A stretch of DNA of 64,000 nt from Flavobacterium xinjiangense. GTDB lineage: Bacteria; Bacteroidota; Bacteroidia; Flavobacteriales; Flavobacteriaceae. Location: NCBI RefSeq assembly GCF_900142885.1, contig NZ_FRCL01000016.1, positions 1 to 64,000 on the forward strand. The letters are read 5' to 3'. Every line of letters begins with the position of its first letter. The stretch's first letter is position 1. The notes under the pieces were generated by a model, which had not been told where the DNA came from, did not search any database, and saw only the letters and a program-made list of their open reading frames with translations. A program made the position numbers and the translations under genes. Shown here piece by piece: positions 26,101 to 35,548 of the stretch.

Positions 26101-27711
26101 ATGATAGATAAAGTTATTCTTAGAAATACCATTTTCAAACATTTGGATGGGTTGGTTATTGCGCCGGTTGCTTTTTCTTTATATAAAAGTGGCGTGCTTG
26201 CTTATATTCTTGATAAAAAAGAAGTGACGCTGGAGGAGCTTACATCAAATTTTAAAGCAAACGAAGGCTATCTGAATGTGGGTTTGCGAAATTTATGTTC
26301 ACAGGGATTTCTGGATTATGATATCAACAACGCCACAAATGCCATTAAATTTAGCATCAATGACAAAAGTAAAATCGCTTTTTCGATGTTTCATTTATAC
26401 GAAGATGTGATTGATTTACTGCATTTTTCGATGCAATTTCACCCTAGATTATTTGAAGAGGCTCCTTTTGAAAGGTTGCGCGTTATTTTCGAAAAACACA
26501 AAAGCAATTACGCCATTTCTTTTTCGAATGATCCGTTGACAAATACAATTCAGCGTCAAATTTTAATGCATATTGAAGGATGTTTAGTTGGGCCAACATT
26601 AGTTCGCTTGGGCATGAGCGGTATGTTTCATAAATATTTTATGGAGATTTCCTTCCGTCCCGAGGAATTTCATAAATCCCCCGAAAATTTTAAAATCATA
26701 CTTGATTTCTTTGTTCATTTGGGTTGGTTTACGCAAAAAAAAGGGAATTATCAGTTTACCGAAACTGGTTTATTTTTTGCCAAAAGAGCCACGGCTTACG
26801 GAGTGACGGTTTCCTATTTACCTACCTTCAGTAAAATGGATGATTTGCTTTTTGGTAATCCAAATCTTTTGCGAGATATAGCAGAAGGAGGAGAGGAAAT
26901 TCATGTGGACAGAGAAATGAATGTTTGGGGTAGCGGAGGCGCGCATGATACTTATTTTAAAGTTGTGGATGAGATTATCATTAAATTATTCAATTTACCA
27001 ATAGAAGATCAGCCGAAAGGAATTCTAGATATGGGTTGTGGCAATGGTGCATTTATAGAACATATTTATACTGTAATCGAGAGACAAACCCGTCGCGGAA
27101 AAATGCTGGATGATTATCCTTTATTCCTTGTTGGTGCTGATTATAATCAAGCAGCGTTGAAAGTAACCCGAGCCAATTTAATTAAAGCCGATATTTGGGC
27201 CAAAGTAATTTGGGGAGATATAGGTCAACCGGATTTGTTAGCCAATGACTTATTGGAAAATTATAACATTGATTTGAAAGATTTACTGAATGTGAGAACC
27301 TTCTTGGATCATAACCGAATTTGGGAAATACCAAAACAGATTACCAAAGACAGAGTAAGTCATTCTACAGGAGCATTTGTGCATAGAGGAGAGCGAATCA
27401 GTAATAGCTTAGTTGAAGATAATCTATTGGAACATTTGAATAAATGGTCGCCTTATGTTCGGAAATTTGGATTGTTAATGATTGAATTGCATACCATTGC
27501 TCCAAATTTGACTGCTGCTAATTTAGGTAAAACCGCTGCTACAGCTTATGATGCCACGCATGGTTTCTCGGATCAATATATAGTAGAAATTCCTGTTTTG
27601 CACAAAATCGCTGCAGAAGCTGGATTATATCCGGATGCTAATTTTTTCAGAAGATTTCCGGACTCAAATCTTGCAACAGTGAGTATAAATTTATTGAAAG
27701 GGAATGGTTAG
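26101..27711 (+). CDS. SAM-dependent methyltransferase, large, function unknown
   Basis: The 536-residue protein has an N-terminal winged-helix-like region (about residues 20-90), a second helical region, and a Rossmann methyltransferase domain with the SAM motif ILDMGCGNGAFIEHIY near residue 315. The arrangement resembles O-methyltransferases and stand-alone C-methyltransferases of polyketide pathways, but no biosynthetic genes lie nearby. The ATG at 26101 is preferred, with TATATTTG at 26041-26048 as -7 box. The acceptor is unknown. Confidence 0.75.
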   Translation: MIDKVILRNTIFKHLDGLVIAPVAFSLYKSGVLAYILDKKEVTLEELTSNFKANEGYLNVGLRNLCSQGFLDYDINNATNAIKFSINDKSKIAFSMFHLYEDVIDLLHFSMQFHPRLFEEAPFERLRVIFEKHKSNYAISFSNDPLTNTIQRQILMHIEGCLVGPTLVRLGMSGMFHKYFMEISFRPEEFHKSPENFKIILDFFVHLGWFTQKKGNYQFTETGLFFAKRATAYGVTVSYLPTFSKMDDLLFGNPNLLRDIAEGGEEIHVDREMNVWGSGGAHDTYFKVVDEIIIKLFNLPIEDQPKGILDMGCGNGAFIEHIYTVIERQTRRGKMLDDYPLFLVGADYNQAALKVTRANLIKADIWAKVIWGDIGQPDLLANDLLENYNIDLKDLLNVRTFLDHNRIWEIPKQITKDRVSHSTGAFVHRGERISNSLVEDNLLEHLNKWSPYVRKFGLLMIELHTIAPNLTAANLGKTAATAYDATHGFSDQYIVEIPVLHKIAAEAGLYPDANFFRRFPDSNLATVSINLLKGNG

Positions 27712-27741
27712 TACGATTTTGGACTGAATAAAATGTTGAAA

Positions 27742-28524
27742 CTAAACAATCATGAATTTTCCTTTTTCAGCGTCAAAAACAATATGCTCATCTTTGAACA
27801 AGGTATTAAAACTTCCTTTTGAAATAAAATTACAAGGCTCGTCTTGAAGCACTGTTTCAGGAGTCATAATAATCATTTCGTCACTCAATTGTATCGCCAT
27901 GTCAATATCATGAGTAGAAAATAAAATGCATTTTCCAGTTTCATGAGTAAGTTTTTTCAAAAGTTTGAATAACGCTACTTTATGTAGTAAATCCAAATGG
28001 GTGGTGGGTTCATCCAAAATTATTAATGGAGTATCCTGTGCTAAAGCTCGTGCAATCAACACTTTTTGTAATTGTCCGTCACTAATCTCATAATGTTTTT
28101 TTGTGGCTAAATGACTAATTTGTGTCAATGCCATAGCTTCATTAACTTTAACAATATCAATGTCAGATAAAGTTCCCATCCAGTTGGTGTAAGGTTGTCT
28201 TCCTAAAGCAATGAGTTCAAAAACGGTTAAATTACTTGGAGGTAATTTTTCGGTTAAAACGATACTTAGGTTTTGAGCTAAATCCAAAGGTTCGTAATCA
28301 GTGATTTTCTTTTCATTCAAGAAAACGGCGCCCAAAAGCGGTTTCTGGATTCCTGTTATGGTTTTTAAAAGTGTTGATTTTCCAATGCCATTGGCACCAA
28401 TTAAAGCAATCAGTTTTCCTTTTTTTAAGGAAATAGAAATATCCGAAGCCACTACGATTTTCTCTTTTTTATGAGAATAACCGATGCTGATTTGGGATGC
28501 TTGTAAGATGATTTTGTTTTCCAT
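27742..28524 (-). CDS. btuD: ABC transporter ATP-binding protein, BtuD-like
   Basis: The 260-residue ATPase has Walker A GANGIGKSTLLK (about residues 43-54), a signature-like ISDGQLQKVLIARALAQD and Walker B LIILDEPTTHLDLL. In the signature the usual LSGGQ is replaced by ISDGQ. It belongs to the iron-siderophore/heme/cobalamin importer type and energises the permease gene upstream. The B12 assignment comes from the neighbouring cobalamin genes. Its start overlaps the permease stop by one base. Confidence 0.85.
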   Translation of the reverse strand: MENKIILQASQISIGYSHKKEKIVVASDISISLKKGKLIALIGANGIGKSTLLKTITGIQKPLLGAVFLNEKKITDYEPLDLAQNLSIVLTEKLPPSNLTVFELIALGRQPYTNWMGTLSDIDIVKVNEAMALTQISHLATKKHYEISDGQLQKVLIARALAQDTPLIILDEPTTHLDLLHKVALFKLLKKLTHETGKCILFSTHDIDMAIQLSDEMIIMTPETVLQDEPCNFISKGSFNTLFKDEHIVFDAEKGKFMIV

Positions 28525-29555
28525 TAGGCAATCATTTTTCGTTTTTTAACCAATAACCAAATTACGACCGGAGCTCCAATTATCGAAGTCACAGCATTGA
28601 TAGGTAAAGTGATTTCTAATCCTGGCAATTCTGAAAGTACATCACAAATAAGCATAATCGATGCGCCTAAAAGTAACGTACTCCAATATAAAACCGAATG
28701 ATTGCTGGTTTGAAATACTAATTTTGCTATATGAGGAACTGCTAGTCCTATAAAAGCAATTGGGCCTGCATACGCCGTAATACTTCCTGCTAAAATGCTT
28801 GTTGCAAAAATAATAATTAATCGTGTTTTCTTGAAATTCAAACCTAAACTGCGAGCGTAATTTTCACCCAATAATAAGGCGTTTAGCGGTTTGATGCTAA
28901 ACAGACTTAATAACAAACCAATCCCCACACAAACGGTCAGAATTACTATAGAAGACCAAGACAAGTTGCCTAAATTTCCCATGGACCAAAACGTAAATTT
29001 CTGTAATTGTTCAGCGGAACTAAAATACGTAAGAACGCCTACTATTGCACTGGTAAAACTACCAAACATTAACCCAACAATTAAGATGGCCATAGTATCG
29101 CGAAGCTTTTGGGAAACCATTAAAACGGCGAGTAATACAACGGAACTTCCTATAGTTGATGCTAAAACCACTCCATAAGAAGATAACAAAATATTACTTA
29201 AAAAATGAGGAAGTAAGCTCGCACCTAATATCACAAAAGCTACTCCTAAACTCGCTCCCGAACTCAATCCTAAAACATAAGGCCCGGCCAGTGGATTTCG
29301 AAATAAAGTTTGCATCAGTAAACCACTTATGGATAGACCCATTCCGACAAGAATTGCTGTAATTGCTTTGGGTAAACGGTAATTGATGATGATATATTCC
29401 CAAGTGGATTTACTCGCTTGACCACCAGTTAAACTAGTATAAATTTCTTTAAAAGGTATCGTGATGGAACCAAAACTAATGTTTACAAAAAACAATAGCA
29501 CTAGTCCCAAAGCAAGCAATAAAAATAGAATCGTATTTCGTTTTTGATTCGCCAA
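28524..29555 (-). CDS. btuC: ABC transporter permease, BtuC/FecCD type
   Basis: The 343-residue membrane protein has about ten hydrophobic helices and FecCD landmarks: YRLPKAITAILVGMGLSISG, NPLAGPYVLGLSSGASLG, and GPIAFIGLAVPHIAKLVF near the C-terminus. It should form the inner-membrane channel of a cobalamin (or siderophore) importer with the flanking genes. The gap to the binding-protein gene is one base. Confidence 0.88.
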   Translation of the reverse strand: MANQKRNTILFLLLALGLVLLFFVNISFGSITIPFKEIYTSLTGGQASKSTWEYIIINYRLPKAITAILVGMGLSISGLLMQTLFRNPLAGPYVLGLSSGASLGVAFVILGASLLPHFLSNILLSSYGVVLASTIGSSVVLLAVLMVSQKLRDTMAILIVGLMFGSFTSAIVGVLTYFSSAEQLQKFTFWSMGNLGNLSWSSIVILTVCVGIGLLLSLFSIKPLNALLLGENYARSLGLNFKKTRLIIIFATSILAGSITAYAGPIAFIGLAVPHIAKLVFQTSNHSVLYWSTLLLGASIMLICDVLSELPGLEITLPINAVTSIIGAPVVIWLLVKKRKMIA

Positions 29556-29556
29556 T

Positions 29557-30699
29557 TTAGTTTAGTTTTTGTGCAAAAGTAAAAGTATAATTTGGAAGCA
29601 GTTCAGGATGAAAGATTTTAATGTAATCTTTCAATACTAAATCTGGTCGGCTTGGTGCTAATTCATAATAAATCGTTCCTCCCGATGCACCTAATTTACT
29701 TTCAAAAGTATACACATTTTTAGATTTTAAAGCGTCAAACTGATTGTAATGCGGATTACTGTTTTCGAATTCAGTAATACTTTTAAAAGAACCTGTTGCG
29801 ATCCAATATTTCGCCGTTTTTGCTTTCTCTAATATTTTTTCAAAAGGCAAACTAAGACTTCCTGTTCCTGCAACATTTGCCCACAAATAATTGGCTTTTG
29901 CATCTTTCATAAATTGAGCTACCCAGCTATTTCCTCGTGCTACATACCATTGATCTTGATACATAGATCCGTACAAAACGGTTGCTGTAGGTTTTTTGGT
30001 TGCAACCAATTGTATGGCGTCATTGTAATTTTTAACGATTTCGTCAAAAAGCGTTTTGGCTTCTTTTTCTTTTCCAAATAAAGCACCGTAAAGCTTAATC
30101 CATTCTGCTTTTCCTAGTGGAGTTTGCTCCATCCAGTCAGCTTGAATGAGTACTTTAAGACCGCTTTTCTGTAAATTATCAATCATTGGATTGTTATTGT
30201 CAACTCCAAAAGTTATAATTAAGTTAGGAGCCAATTCAATGAGTTGCTCCATATTTAATTTCTCATTTTGTCCTATGTTTTTAACAGCACCTGCATCAAT
30301 TAATTTTCTGGTTTTTTCAGAGGAAACGTAATCGGTGTGAGGAAAACCTACCAGTGATTTTTCAACTCCAAGCATTTCCAAAAAAGGAATATTAGTAGTT
30401 GAGGTAACGACAATAGATTCCAAAGGAATTGGAATTGTTGTGTATTTTTGAAGGTTATCAGGAATGCTGCCGTTTTTTTCTTTTAGTATATAAGTGAAGT
30501 CCTTATTTGCTTCAGGCCAAGGGTTTGAAACCGTCACTATTGAATATCCTTCATATTTATTTATAGAAAAGCTAGAGGCGTATCCGATTGCATTTTTTGA
30601 ATTTGTGCTTTCTTTTACGTTAAGATTTTTGCTTTTTTTACATCCAACGAAAGTTGAAAATAAGAAAACAAAAAGGATTAATTTAAAGGTGAATTTCAT
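29557..30699 (-). CDS. btuF: ABC transporter substrate-binding lipoprotein, BtuF-like
   Basis: The 380-residue protein has a lipobox ending at Cys20 (FSTFVGC) and a periplasmic-binding fold of the BtuF/FepB type, with IPFLEMLGVEKSLVGFP and LNMEQLIELAPNLIITFG. It should deliver the ligand to the BtuCD-like genes downstream. Cobalamin is the likely ligand because cobU, cobT, cobS and cobC lie divergently next to it. A siderophore cannot be fully excluded. Confidence 0.82.
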   Translation of the reverse strand: MKFTFKLILFVFLFSTFVGCKKSKNLNVKESTNSKNAIGYASSFSINKYEGYSIVTVSNPWPEANKDFTYILKEKNGSIPDNLQKYTTIPIPLESIVVTSTTNIPFLEMLGVEKSLVGFPHTDYVSSEKTRKLIDAGAVKNIGQNEKLNMEQLIELAPNLIITFGVDNNNPMIDNLQKSGLKVLIQADWMEQTPLGKAEWIKLYGALFGKEKEAKTLFDEIVKNYNDAIQLVATKKPTATVLYGSMYQDQWYVARGNSWVAQFMKDAKANYLWANVAGTGSLSLPFEKILEKAKTAKYWIATGSFKSITEFENSNPHYNQFDALKSKNVYTFESKLGASGGTIYYELAPSRPDLVLKDYIKIFHPELLPNYTFTFAQKLN

Positions 30700-30720
30700 G
30701 GTTTAATTTTTCGATAGGGA

Positions 30721-30728
30721 CAAAGGTA
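30721..30728 (-). promoter_or_regulatory. -7 box of the btuFCD run
   Basis: Read on the minus strand it is TACCTTTG, a full TAnnTTTG match, 22 bases before the btuF ATG. The leader would be too short for a riboswitch, so this importer run seems to lack the B12 control seen before the TonB receptor. Confidence 0.55.
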
Positions 30729-30796
30729 TACCAAATTTATAAAATTTCTTGTTTATTTTTAGCAGTAAAAAATTGAACAAATACTATCTTTACGAA

Positions 30797-31174
30797 ATGA
30801 ATAGCATTAAAGTCAAAAACTGTTCTACTTGCGGAACTCCTTTTAATTGTGGTGACACAACAGAAGGGAGTAAATGCTGGTGCAACAATTTTCCGCCCAT
30901 TTTTACTCCGTCAGAAATGGTGGATTGTCTCTGTTCCAGTTGCTTTACAGTTGCTTGCTCCACTAAAATTGACGAATATGTTGCAACAATAATGCCCGAA
31001 TCAGCAACGGATAATAAAGCTAAAGATTTACCCACAACGACTAATCTCGTGGAAGGAATCGACTATTATTTAGAAAATGGGAATTATGTTTTTAAAGCTT
31101 GGTTTCATCTAAAAAGAGGGCATTGTTGTACCAATGGATGTCGACATTGTCCGTATGGATTTAAAAAAATATAA
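30797..31174 (+). CDS. Cysteine-rich CWC/DUF5522-type protein
   Basis: The 125-residue protein has two cysteine-rich ends. The N-terminal part (CSTCGTPFNCG, then CWC and CLCSSCF) is a cysteine-rich CWC-like domain. The C-terminal part (HLKRGHCCTNGCRHCPYGFKK) is DUF5522-like. It likely binds zinc or an iron-sulfur cluster; the role is unknown. The ATG at 30797 is preferred because the earlier frame has no conservation and a TATCTTTA box ends five bases before it. It precedes cobU by two bases, so it probably leads the cobalamin operon. Confidence 0.75.
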   Translation: MNSIKVKNCSTCGTPFNCGDTTEGSKCWCNNFPPIFTPSEMVDCLCSSCFTVACSTKIDEYVATIMPESATDNKAKDLPTTTNLVEGIDYYLENGNYVFKAWFHLKRGHCCTNGCRHCPYGFKKI

Positions 31175-31176
31175 AA

Positions 31177-31692
31177 ATGATATATTTAATAACAGGCGGC
31201 GAACGCTCCGGTAAAAGTAGTTATGCCGAAAATTTAGCAAAAGAACTATCGGTTAAACCAACGTATGTGGCTACAGCCCGAAAATGGGATGATGATTTCC
31301 AAAAGAGAATCGATCGCCATCAAAAAGATCGGGACGAACGATGGATTAATATCGAAAAAGAAAAACACTTGAGCGAAATTGATTTTTCAAGTAAAGTAGC
31401 GATTGTCGATTGTGTCACACTTTGGTTAACGAACTTTTTTGTAGATACTAAAAACGATGTTTCCTTGTGCTTAGAACAAGCTAAAGCTGAATTTGACGCT
31501 ATTGCCAATCAAGAAAATACAACTATTATTATTGTAACCAATGAAATAGGGATGGGTGTTCATGCCGATACTCACATTGGTAGAAAATTCACCGAACTTC
31601 AAGGTTGGATGAATCAATATATTGCTGCAACGGCTGATACCGTTGTGCTTATGGTTTCTGGAATTCCTGTAACGATAAAAGGGAAAAAATGA
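31177..31692 (+). CDS. cobU: Adenosylcobinamide kinase/guanylyltransferase CobU
   Basis: The 171-residue protein begins with the P-loop GGERSGKSSYAENLAKEL and contains RIDRHQKDRDERW with the guanylylated His, then VTLWLTNFF. CobU phosphorylates adenosylcobinamide and adds GMP, the first steps of nucleotide-loop assembly. It sits in the plus-strand run with bluB-cobT, cobS and cobC. Confidence 0.93.
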   Translation: MIYLITGGERSGKSSYAENLAKELSVKPTYVATARKWDDDFQKRIDRHQKDRDERWINIEKEKHLSEIDFSSKVAIVDCVTLWLTNFFVDTKNDVSLCLEQAKAEFDAIANQENTTIIIVTNEIGMGVHADTHIGRKFTELQGWMNQYIAATADTVVLMVSGIPVTIKGKK

Positions 31693-31783
31693 AATAGCTA
31701 TGATTTTACAATATTTGAATTCAACGAAAATAGTGCCTGATAGCGTATTACATATTCAATTAAAAATCAATAAATAACTACAT

Positions 31784-32431
31784 ATGAATTTTGTAACTTC
31801 TTGGAGTGGCGGAAAAGACAGTTGTTATGCAATGATGCAAGCAATTCAGCAAGGATTTATTCCAAAAGTGTTACTCAATATGATGAATGAGAACGGGAAA
31901 GTGTCCCGTTCTCACGGATTGCCTTTGTCTATTTTGAATCAGCAAGCCCAAAAAATGGGATTGCCTCTGGAAGGAATTCCGGCAACTTGGGGTGATTATG
32001 AAGCCAAATTTATTGCCGTTTTAAAAATGCTAAAAGCTAAATATGATTTGGAAGCGGCCGTTTTTGGTGATATTGATTTGCAACCGCACAAAGATTGGGA
32101 AGATAAAGTATGTGCCGCCGCATCGCTAAAAGCAATTTTGCCTTTGTGGCAACAAGACCGAATTGTTTTGGTAAACCAAATGCTTGAAAACGGCATTGTA
32201 ACGATGATTGTTTCTTGCAATACAATAATGGGAGAACAGTATCTGGGGAAAATTTTGAACAAAGAACTAGCTCAAGAATTACACGAAAAAGGAATAGATC
32301 CTTGTGGTGAAAACGGGGAGTTTCATACTTTGGTAATTAATTGTCCGTTATTTTCAGGAGCGATTGAATTGCCTGAATTTACTAAAATCACCTATGAGAA
32401 TTATTGTTTCATCGTTTGGGAAGAAATATAA
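31784..32431 (+). CDS. Dph6-like PP-loop ATP pyrophosphatase
   Basis: The 215-residue protein has the N-type ATP pyrophosphatase loop SGGKDS (residues 8-13), then SRSHGLPLSILNQQAQKMGLP, AAVFGDIDL, and the C-terminal GIDPCGENGEFHTLV that defines the MJ0570/Dph6-related family. The eukaryotic relative amidates diphthine on elongation factor 2, a modification bacteria lack. Its place between cobU and bluB-cobT suggests an amidation or related step in cobamide salvage. That role is inference. Confidence 0.85.
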   Translation: MNFVTSWSGGKDSCYAMMQAIQQGFIPKVLLNMMNENGKVSRSHGLPLSILNQQAQKMGLPLEGIPATWGDYEAKFIAVLKMLKAKYDLEAAVFGDIDLQPHKDWEDKVCAAASLKAILPLWQQDRIVLVNQMLENGIVTMIVSCNTIMGEQYLGKILNKELAQELHEKGIDPCGENGEFHTLVINCPLFSGAIELPEFTKITYENYCFIVWEEI

Positions 32432-32449
32432 AAACAAAATTTTTTTAAG

Positions 32450-34132
32450 ATGACTTATTTAGATGAAATTTTAAAATCCCGTCGCGACACCCGTCATTTT
32501 ACGGAGGATCTAGTACCGGATGCTGTTCTTGAAAAAGCACTGCAAGCAGGACATTGGGCTCCTTCTGTGGGTTTGACTGATGCTACAAAATACTATCTGA
32601 TCAGATCGGCTGAAATGAAGAAGGCCATAAAGGGTTTGTTTTTAGATTATGATGAAAAAGCAATTGCACTAACAGATGACGAACAACAAAAACAAGCCTA
32701 CAAAGCCCTTAAGCTGGAAGCAATAGAAGAAGCACCATTGGGATTAGTTATTTGTTATGATCGTTCCGTTTTGAATAATTTTACGATTGGAACCGTTGGC
32801 AGTAATGAAGCAGTAAAGTTTAGTTCTGTCTGTGCGGCACAAAATATTTGGCTTTCCCTAACGGAACAAGGATATTCCATGGGATGGGTTTCCATATTGA
32901 ATTATTATCAGTTCAAGCAATTATTGGGTTTACCCGAAAATATGGAGCCGTTGGGGTATTTTTGTGTGGGAAAACCTGCCACTGATTATGATAATCAACC
33001 CATGTTGCAACAACTGAATTGGAAACAAAAGCAAGAAATTCCATTAGTTGAGGAAATCACTGTTTTGCATGAAAGTAAGGTGGAGAAAGTATTTTTTGAT
33101 ACTAAAAAGGAGATAGATTCTGCTGCTTTTGCAAATGTGTTGCAACATAAAATCGACCAAAAAACCAAACCAACAGGTTCATTAGGAATTTTAGAAGTGC
33201 TCGCCAAACAAATTGGGATGGTATTTCAAACTTTAGAACCTAAAATTATAAAACCTAATCTGGTTGTTTTTGCAGCCGATCACGGAATTGCAAATCATGG
33301 AGTAAGTACCTATCCACAAGATGTAACCAGACAGATGGTGAATAATTTTTTGATAGGTGGCGCAGCAATCAATGTGTTTTGTAAACAAAATAAGATTCAA
33401 TTGGCGATAGTGGATGCTGGGGTAAATTATGATTTCCCTATGAATACGGATTTGATTTCGGCTAAAATAGGGAAGGGAACACACTCTTTTTTGCATGGAG
33501 CCGCAATGAGTAAAACAGAAGTTGAATTGTGTTTTATGAAAGGAAGTGAAATTGTTGCCTCTATTGCAAAAACGGGCAGTAATTGTATTGGTTTTGGCGA
33601 AATGGGCATTGGCAACACAGCTACAGCTTCGGTTTTGATGAGCATTATTTTAGAATTACCAATTCAAGATTGCGTAGGGAAAGGTACTGGTGTAAATGAT
33701 GAACAGTTGATTCAAAAAATTAGTATTCTTAAAAAATGTATTGCTAATTACGATGGTTCAGATGATTTAGACAGCAAGTTAGCTTATTTCGGAGGTTTTG
33801 AAATCATGCAAATGGTAGGAGGAATGCTTCAGGCAAAACAAGACAATATGTTGATTCTTGTTGACGGCTTTATCTGTAGTGTTGCTTTTTTAATTGCCTT
33901 TAAAAAGAATCCGTCCATTATTAAAAATGCTATTTTTTGCCATTCATCTGCGGAGCAAGGGCACCAAAAAATATTAGATTGTCTAGGAGTTCGTTCCCTA
34001 TTGCAACTCGATTTAAGGTTGGGTGAAGGCACGGGTTGTGCGATTGCTTTTCCTATAATTGAGTCGGCTGTAGCATTCATAAATAATATGGCCAGTTTCG
34101 AATCAGCGGGTGTGAGTAGCCGGGAACTTTAA
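32450..34132 (+). CDS. BluB-CobT fusion protein
   Basis: The 560-residue protein joins two enzymes. Residues 1-210 form a BluB-like flavin domain (SRRDTRHFTEDLVPD, then GHWAPSVGLTDATKYYLI and MGWVSILNYYQF), which makes 5,6-dimethylbenzimidazole from reduced FMN. Residues 215-560 form CobT (TKPTGSLGILEVLAKQIG, FAADHGIANHGVSTYPQDV, GFGEMGIGNTATASVL, ending MASFESAGVSSREL), which makes alpha-ribazole phosphate. The fusion would pass the lower ligand directly between the sites. Both domains look complete. Confidence 0.93.
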   Translation: MTYLDEILKSRRDTRHFTEDLVPDAVLEKALQAGHWAPSVGLTDATKYYLIRSAEMKKAIKGLFLDYDEKAIALTDDEQQKQAYKALKLEAIEEAPLGLVICYDRSVLNNFTIGTVGSNEAVKFSSVCAAQNIWLSLTEQGYSMGWVSILNYYQFKQLLGLPENMEPLGYFCVGKPATDYDNQPMLQQLNWKQKQEIPLVEEITVLHESKVEKVFFDTKKEIDSAAFANVLQHKIDQKTKPTGSLGILEVLAKQIGMVFQTLEPKIIKPNLVVFAADHGIANHGVSTYPQDVTRQMVNNFLIGGAAINVFCKQNKIQLAIVDAGVNYDFPMNTDLISAKIGKGTHSFLHGAAMSKTEVELCFMKGSEIVASIAKTGSNCIGFGEMGIGNTATASVLMSIILELPIQDCVGKGTGVNDEQLIQKISILKKCIANYDGSDDLDSKLAYFGGFEIMQMVGGMLQAKQDNMLILVDGFICSVAFLIAFKKNPSIIKNAIFCHSSAEQGHQKILDCLGVRSLLQLDLRLGEGTGCAIAFPIIESAVAFINNMASFESAGVSSREL

Positions 34133-34182
34133 ATTTAATTTGTTAGTAAATAGATAAATTGGCTTTAGCCAAAATAAAAAAA

Positions 34183-34989
34183 ATGAAAAAAGAACTACAT
34201 ATATTTTTTACAGCATTAATGTTTTATACAAGGATTCCGTGTCCTGCAACCATTGATCATAATCCAGATTATTTAAATAAAGCGTCCCGTTATTTTCCGT
34301 TAATTGGTTGGATTGTAGGTAGCGTGGCTTTTGGGATATATTGTATTTTTAATTATTTAGTAGCACCTGAAATTGCGGTAATCTTCTCTACGATTGCTTC
34401 CGTTTTAGTTACCGGAGCTTTTCATGAAGATGGTTTTGCTGATGTTTGCGATGGTTTTGGAGGCGGTTGGACCAAAGAAAAAATACTGATAATTATGAAA
34501 GACAGTGCTATTGGTGCGTATGGAGCAATAGGTATGGTGCTGTTGTTATTCCTTAAATTTAAAGGATTGACTCAATTAATTGATATCTCAGATAATCCTA
34601 AATTTATAATTTATAATCCACAATTTATAATTCTGTTACTTTTTGTTTCCGCGCATTCTATCAGTCGATTAGCGGCGATATCGATTGTTTTTACCCATGA
34701 ATATTCTCGTGAGGATGCTTCCAGCAAAAGCAAACCTATCGCACAAAGTTATTCTTGGAGAGAAGTAGTGGGAGCTTTCTTTTTTGGATTACTTCCATTA
34801 GTTATTTTGTCCTATTTTCAGTGGCAAATACTGTTGGTTTTAATCCCTGTTTTTCTGACCCGATTCTTTTTAGCACGTTATTTTCAGAAATGGATTGACG
34901 GGTATACCGGAGATTGTTTGGGAGCAACCCAACAGGTTTGCGAAGTGGTTTTTTATATATCAGTTATTGCATTATGGAAGTTTATTTAA
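34183..34989 (+). CDS. cobS: Adenosylcobinamide-GDP ribazoletransferase CobS
   Basis: The 268-residue membrane protein has the CobS motifs FYTRIPCP, AFHEDGFADVCDGFGGG (the acidic metal site) and MKDSAIGAYGAIG, with several hydrophobic helices. It joins adenosylcobinamide-GDP with alpha-ribazole in the inner membrane. The ATG at 34183 is chosen over a TTG 24 bases upstream because the family starts at the ELHIFFTALMFYTRIP segment. Its last 16 bases overlap cobC. Confidence 0.93.
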   Translation: MKKELHIFFTALMFYTRIPCPATIDHNPDYLNKASRYFPLIGWIVGSVAFGIYCIFNYLVAPEIAVIFSTIASVLVTGAFHEDGFADVCDGFGGGWTKEKILIIMKDSAIGAYGAIGMVLLLFLKFKGLTQLIDISDNPKFIIYNPQFIILLLFVSAHSISRLAAISIVFTHEYSREDASSKSKPIAQSYSWREVVGAFFFGLLPLVILSYFQWQILLVLIPVFLTRFFLARYFQKWIDGYTGDCLGATQQVCEVVFYISVIALWKFI

Positions 34990-35510
34990 TACGTCACACA
35001 GAAACGGTTTGCGAAAAAGGAATTTGTTATGGACAATCCGATGTGGAAATCATGGAGCCTTATGATGCTGTTTTTCAATCTGTTTTAAATCAATTGCCTC
35101 AAGATGCAAATCTGTATTCCAGTCCTTTACTTCGCTGTGTTCTTTTGGCAAATTACATCAAAGACAATTCAGAAATTACTGCTGTAAATGAAGATTCTCG
35201 TTTGATGGAAATGAATTTTGGCGATTGGGAAATGAAAAATTGGGATGTAATTCCACCGGATGACTTTACGCCTTGGATGACTGATTTTGTAAATGTTCGC
35301 GTGCCGAATGGCGAATCATTTACGGATTTACACAATCGAGTAATTGATTTTATGCATAATGAACTTCAGAAAACCAATTCAAAACCAGTTATTATTGTGG
35401 CACATGCAGGAGTGATACGTAGTTTTTTATGTAAAATTTCGGATTTGCCACTAAAAGACGCTTTTCAGAATAAAGTAGATTTTGGAGCTGTAATTAAAAT
35501 TGAATTATAA
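34974..35510 (+). CDS. cobC: Alpha-ribazole phosphatase CobC (histidine phosphatase)
   Basis: The 178-residue protein starts with MEVYLIRHTET, the phosphoglycerate-mutase-like RHG-type motif (His8), and contains SSPLLRCVLLA, MNFGDWEMKNW and VAHAGVIRSFLC with the second His. CobC removes the phosphate from alpha-ribazole phosphate or adenosylcobalamin phosphate. The start overlaps cobS by 16 bases, so translation is likely coupled. Confidence 0.88.
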   Translation: MEVYLIRHTETVCEKGICYGQSDVEIMEPYDAVFQSVLNQLPQDANLYSSPLLRCVLLANYIKDNSEITAVNEDSRLMEMNFGDWEMKNWDVIPPDDFTPWMTDFVNVRVPNGESFTDLHNRVIDFMHNELQKTNSKPVIIVAHAGVIRSFLCKISDLPLKDAFQNKVDFGAVIKIEL

Positions 35511-35548
35511 AATCCGGAATTATTTAGGTTATTAACTTAATATAATTT

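Noticed and set aside
30700..30797. Second cobalamin riboswitch before btuF or the cob genes
   Set aside because: The gap is about 100 bases and has no B12 box or CCCGCAACTG element.
31700..31777. 25-codon frame between cobU and the PP-loop ATPase gene
   Set aside because: It starts shortly after cobU, has no conserved motif and could be chance in a 91-base gap.
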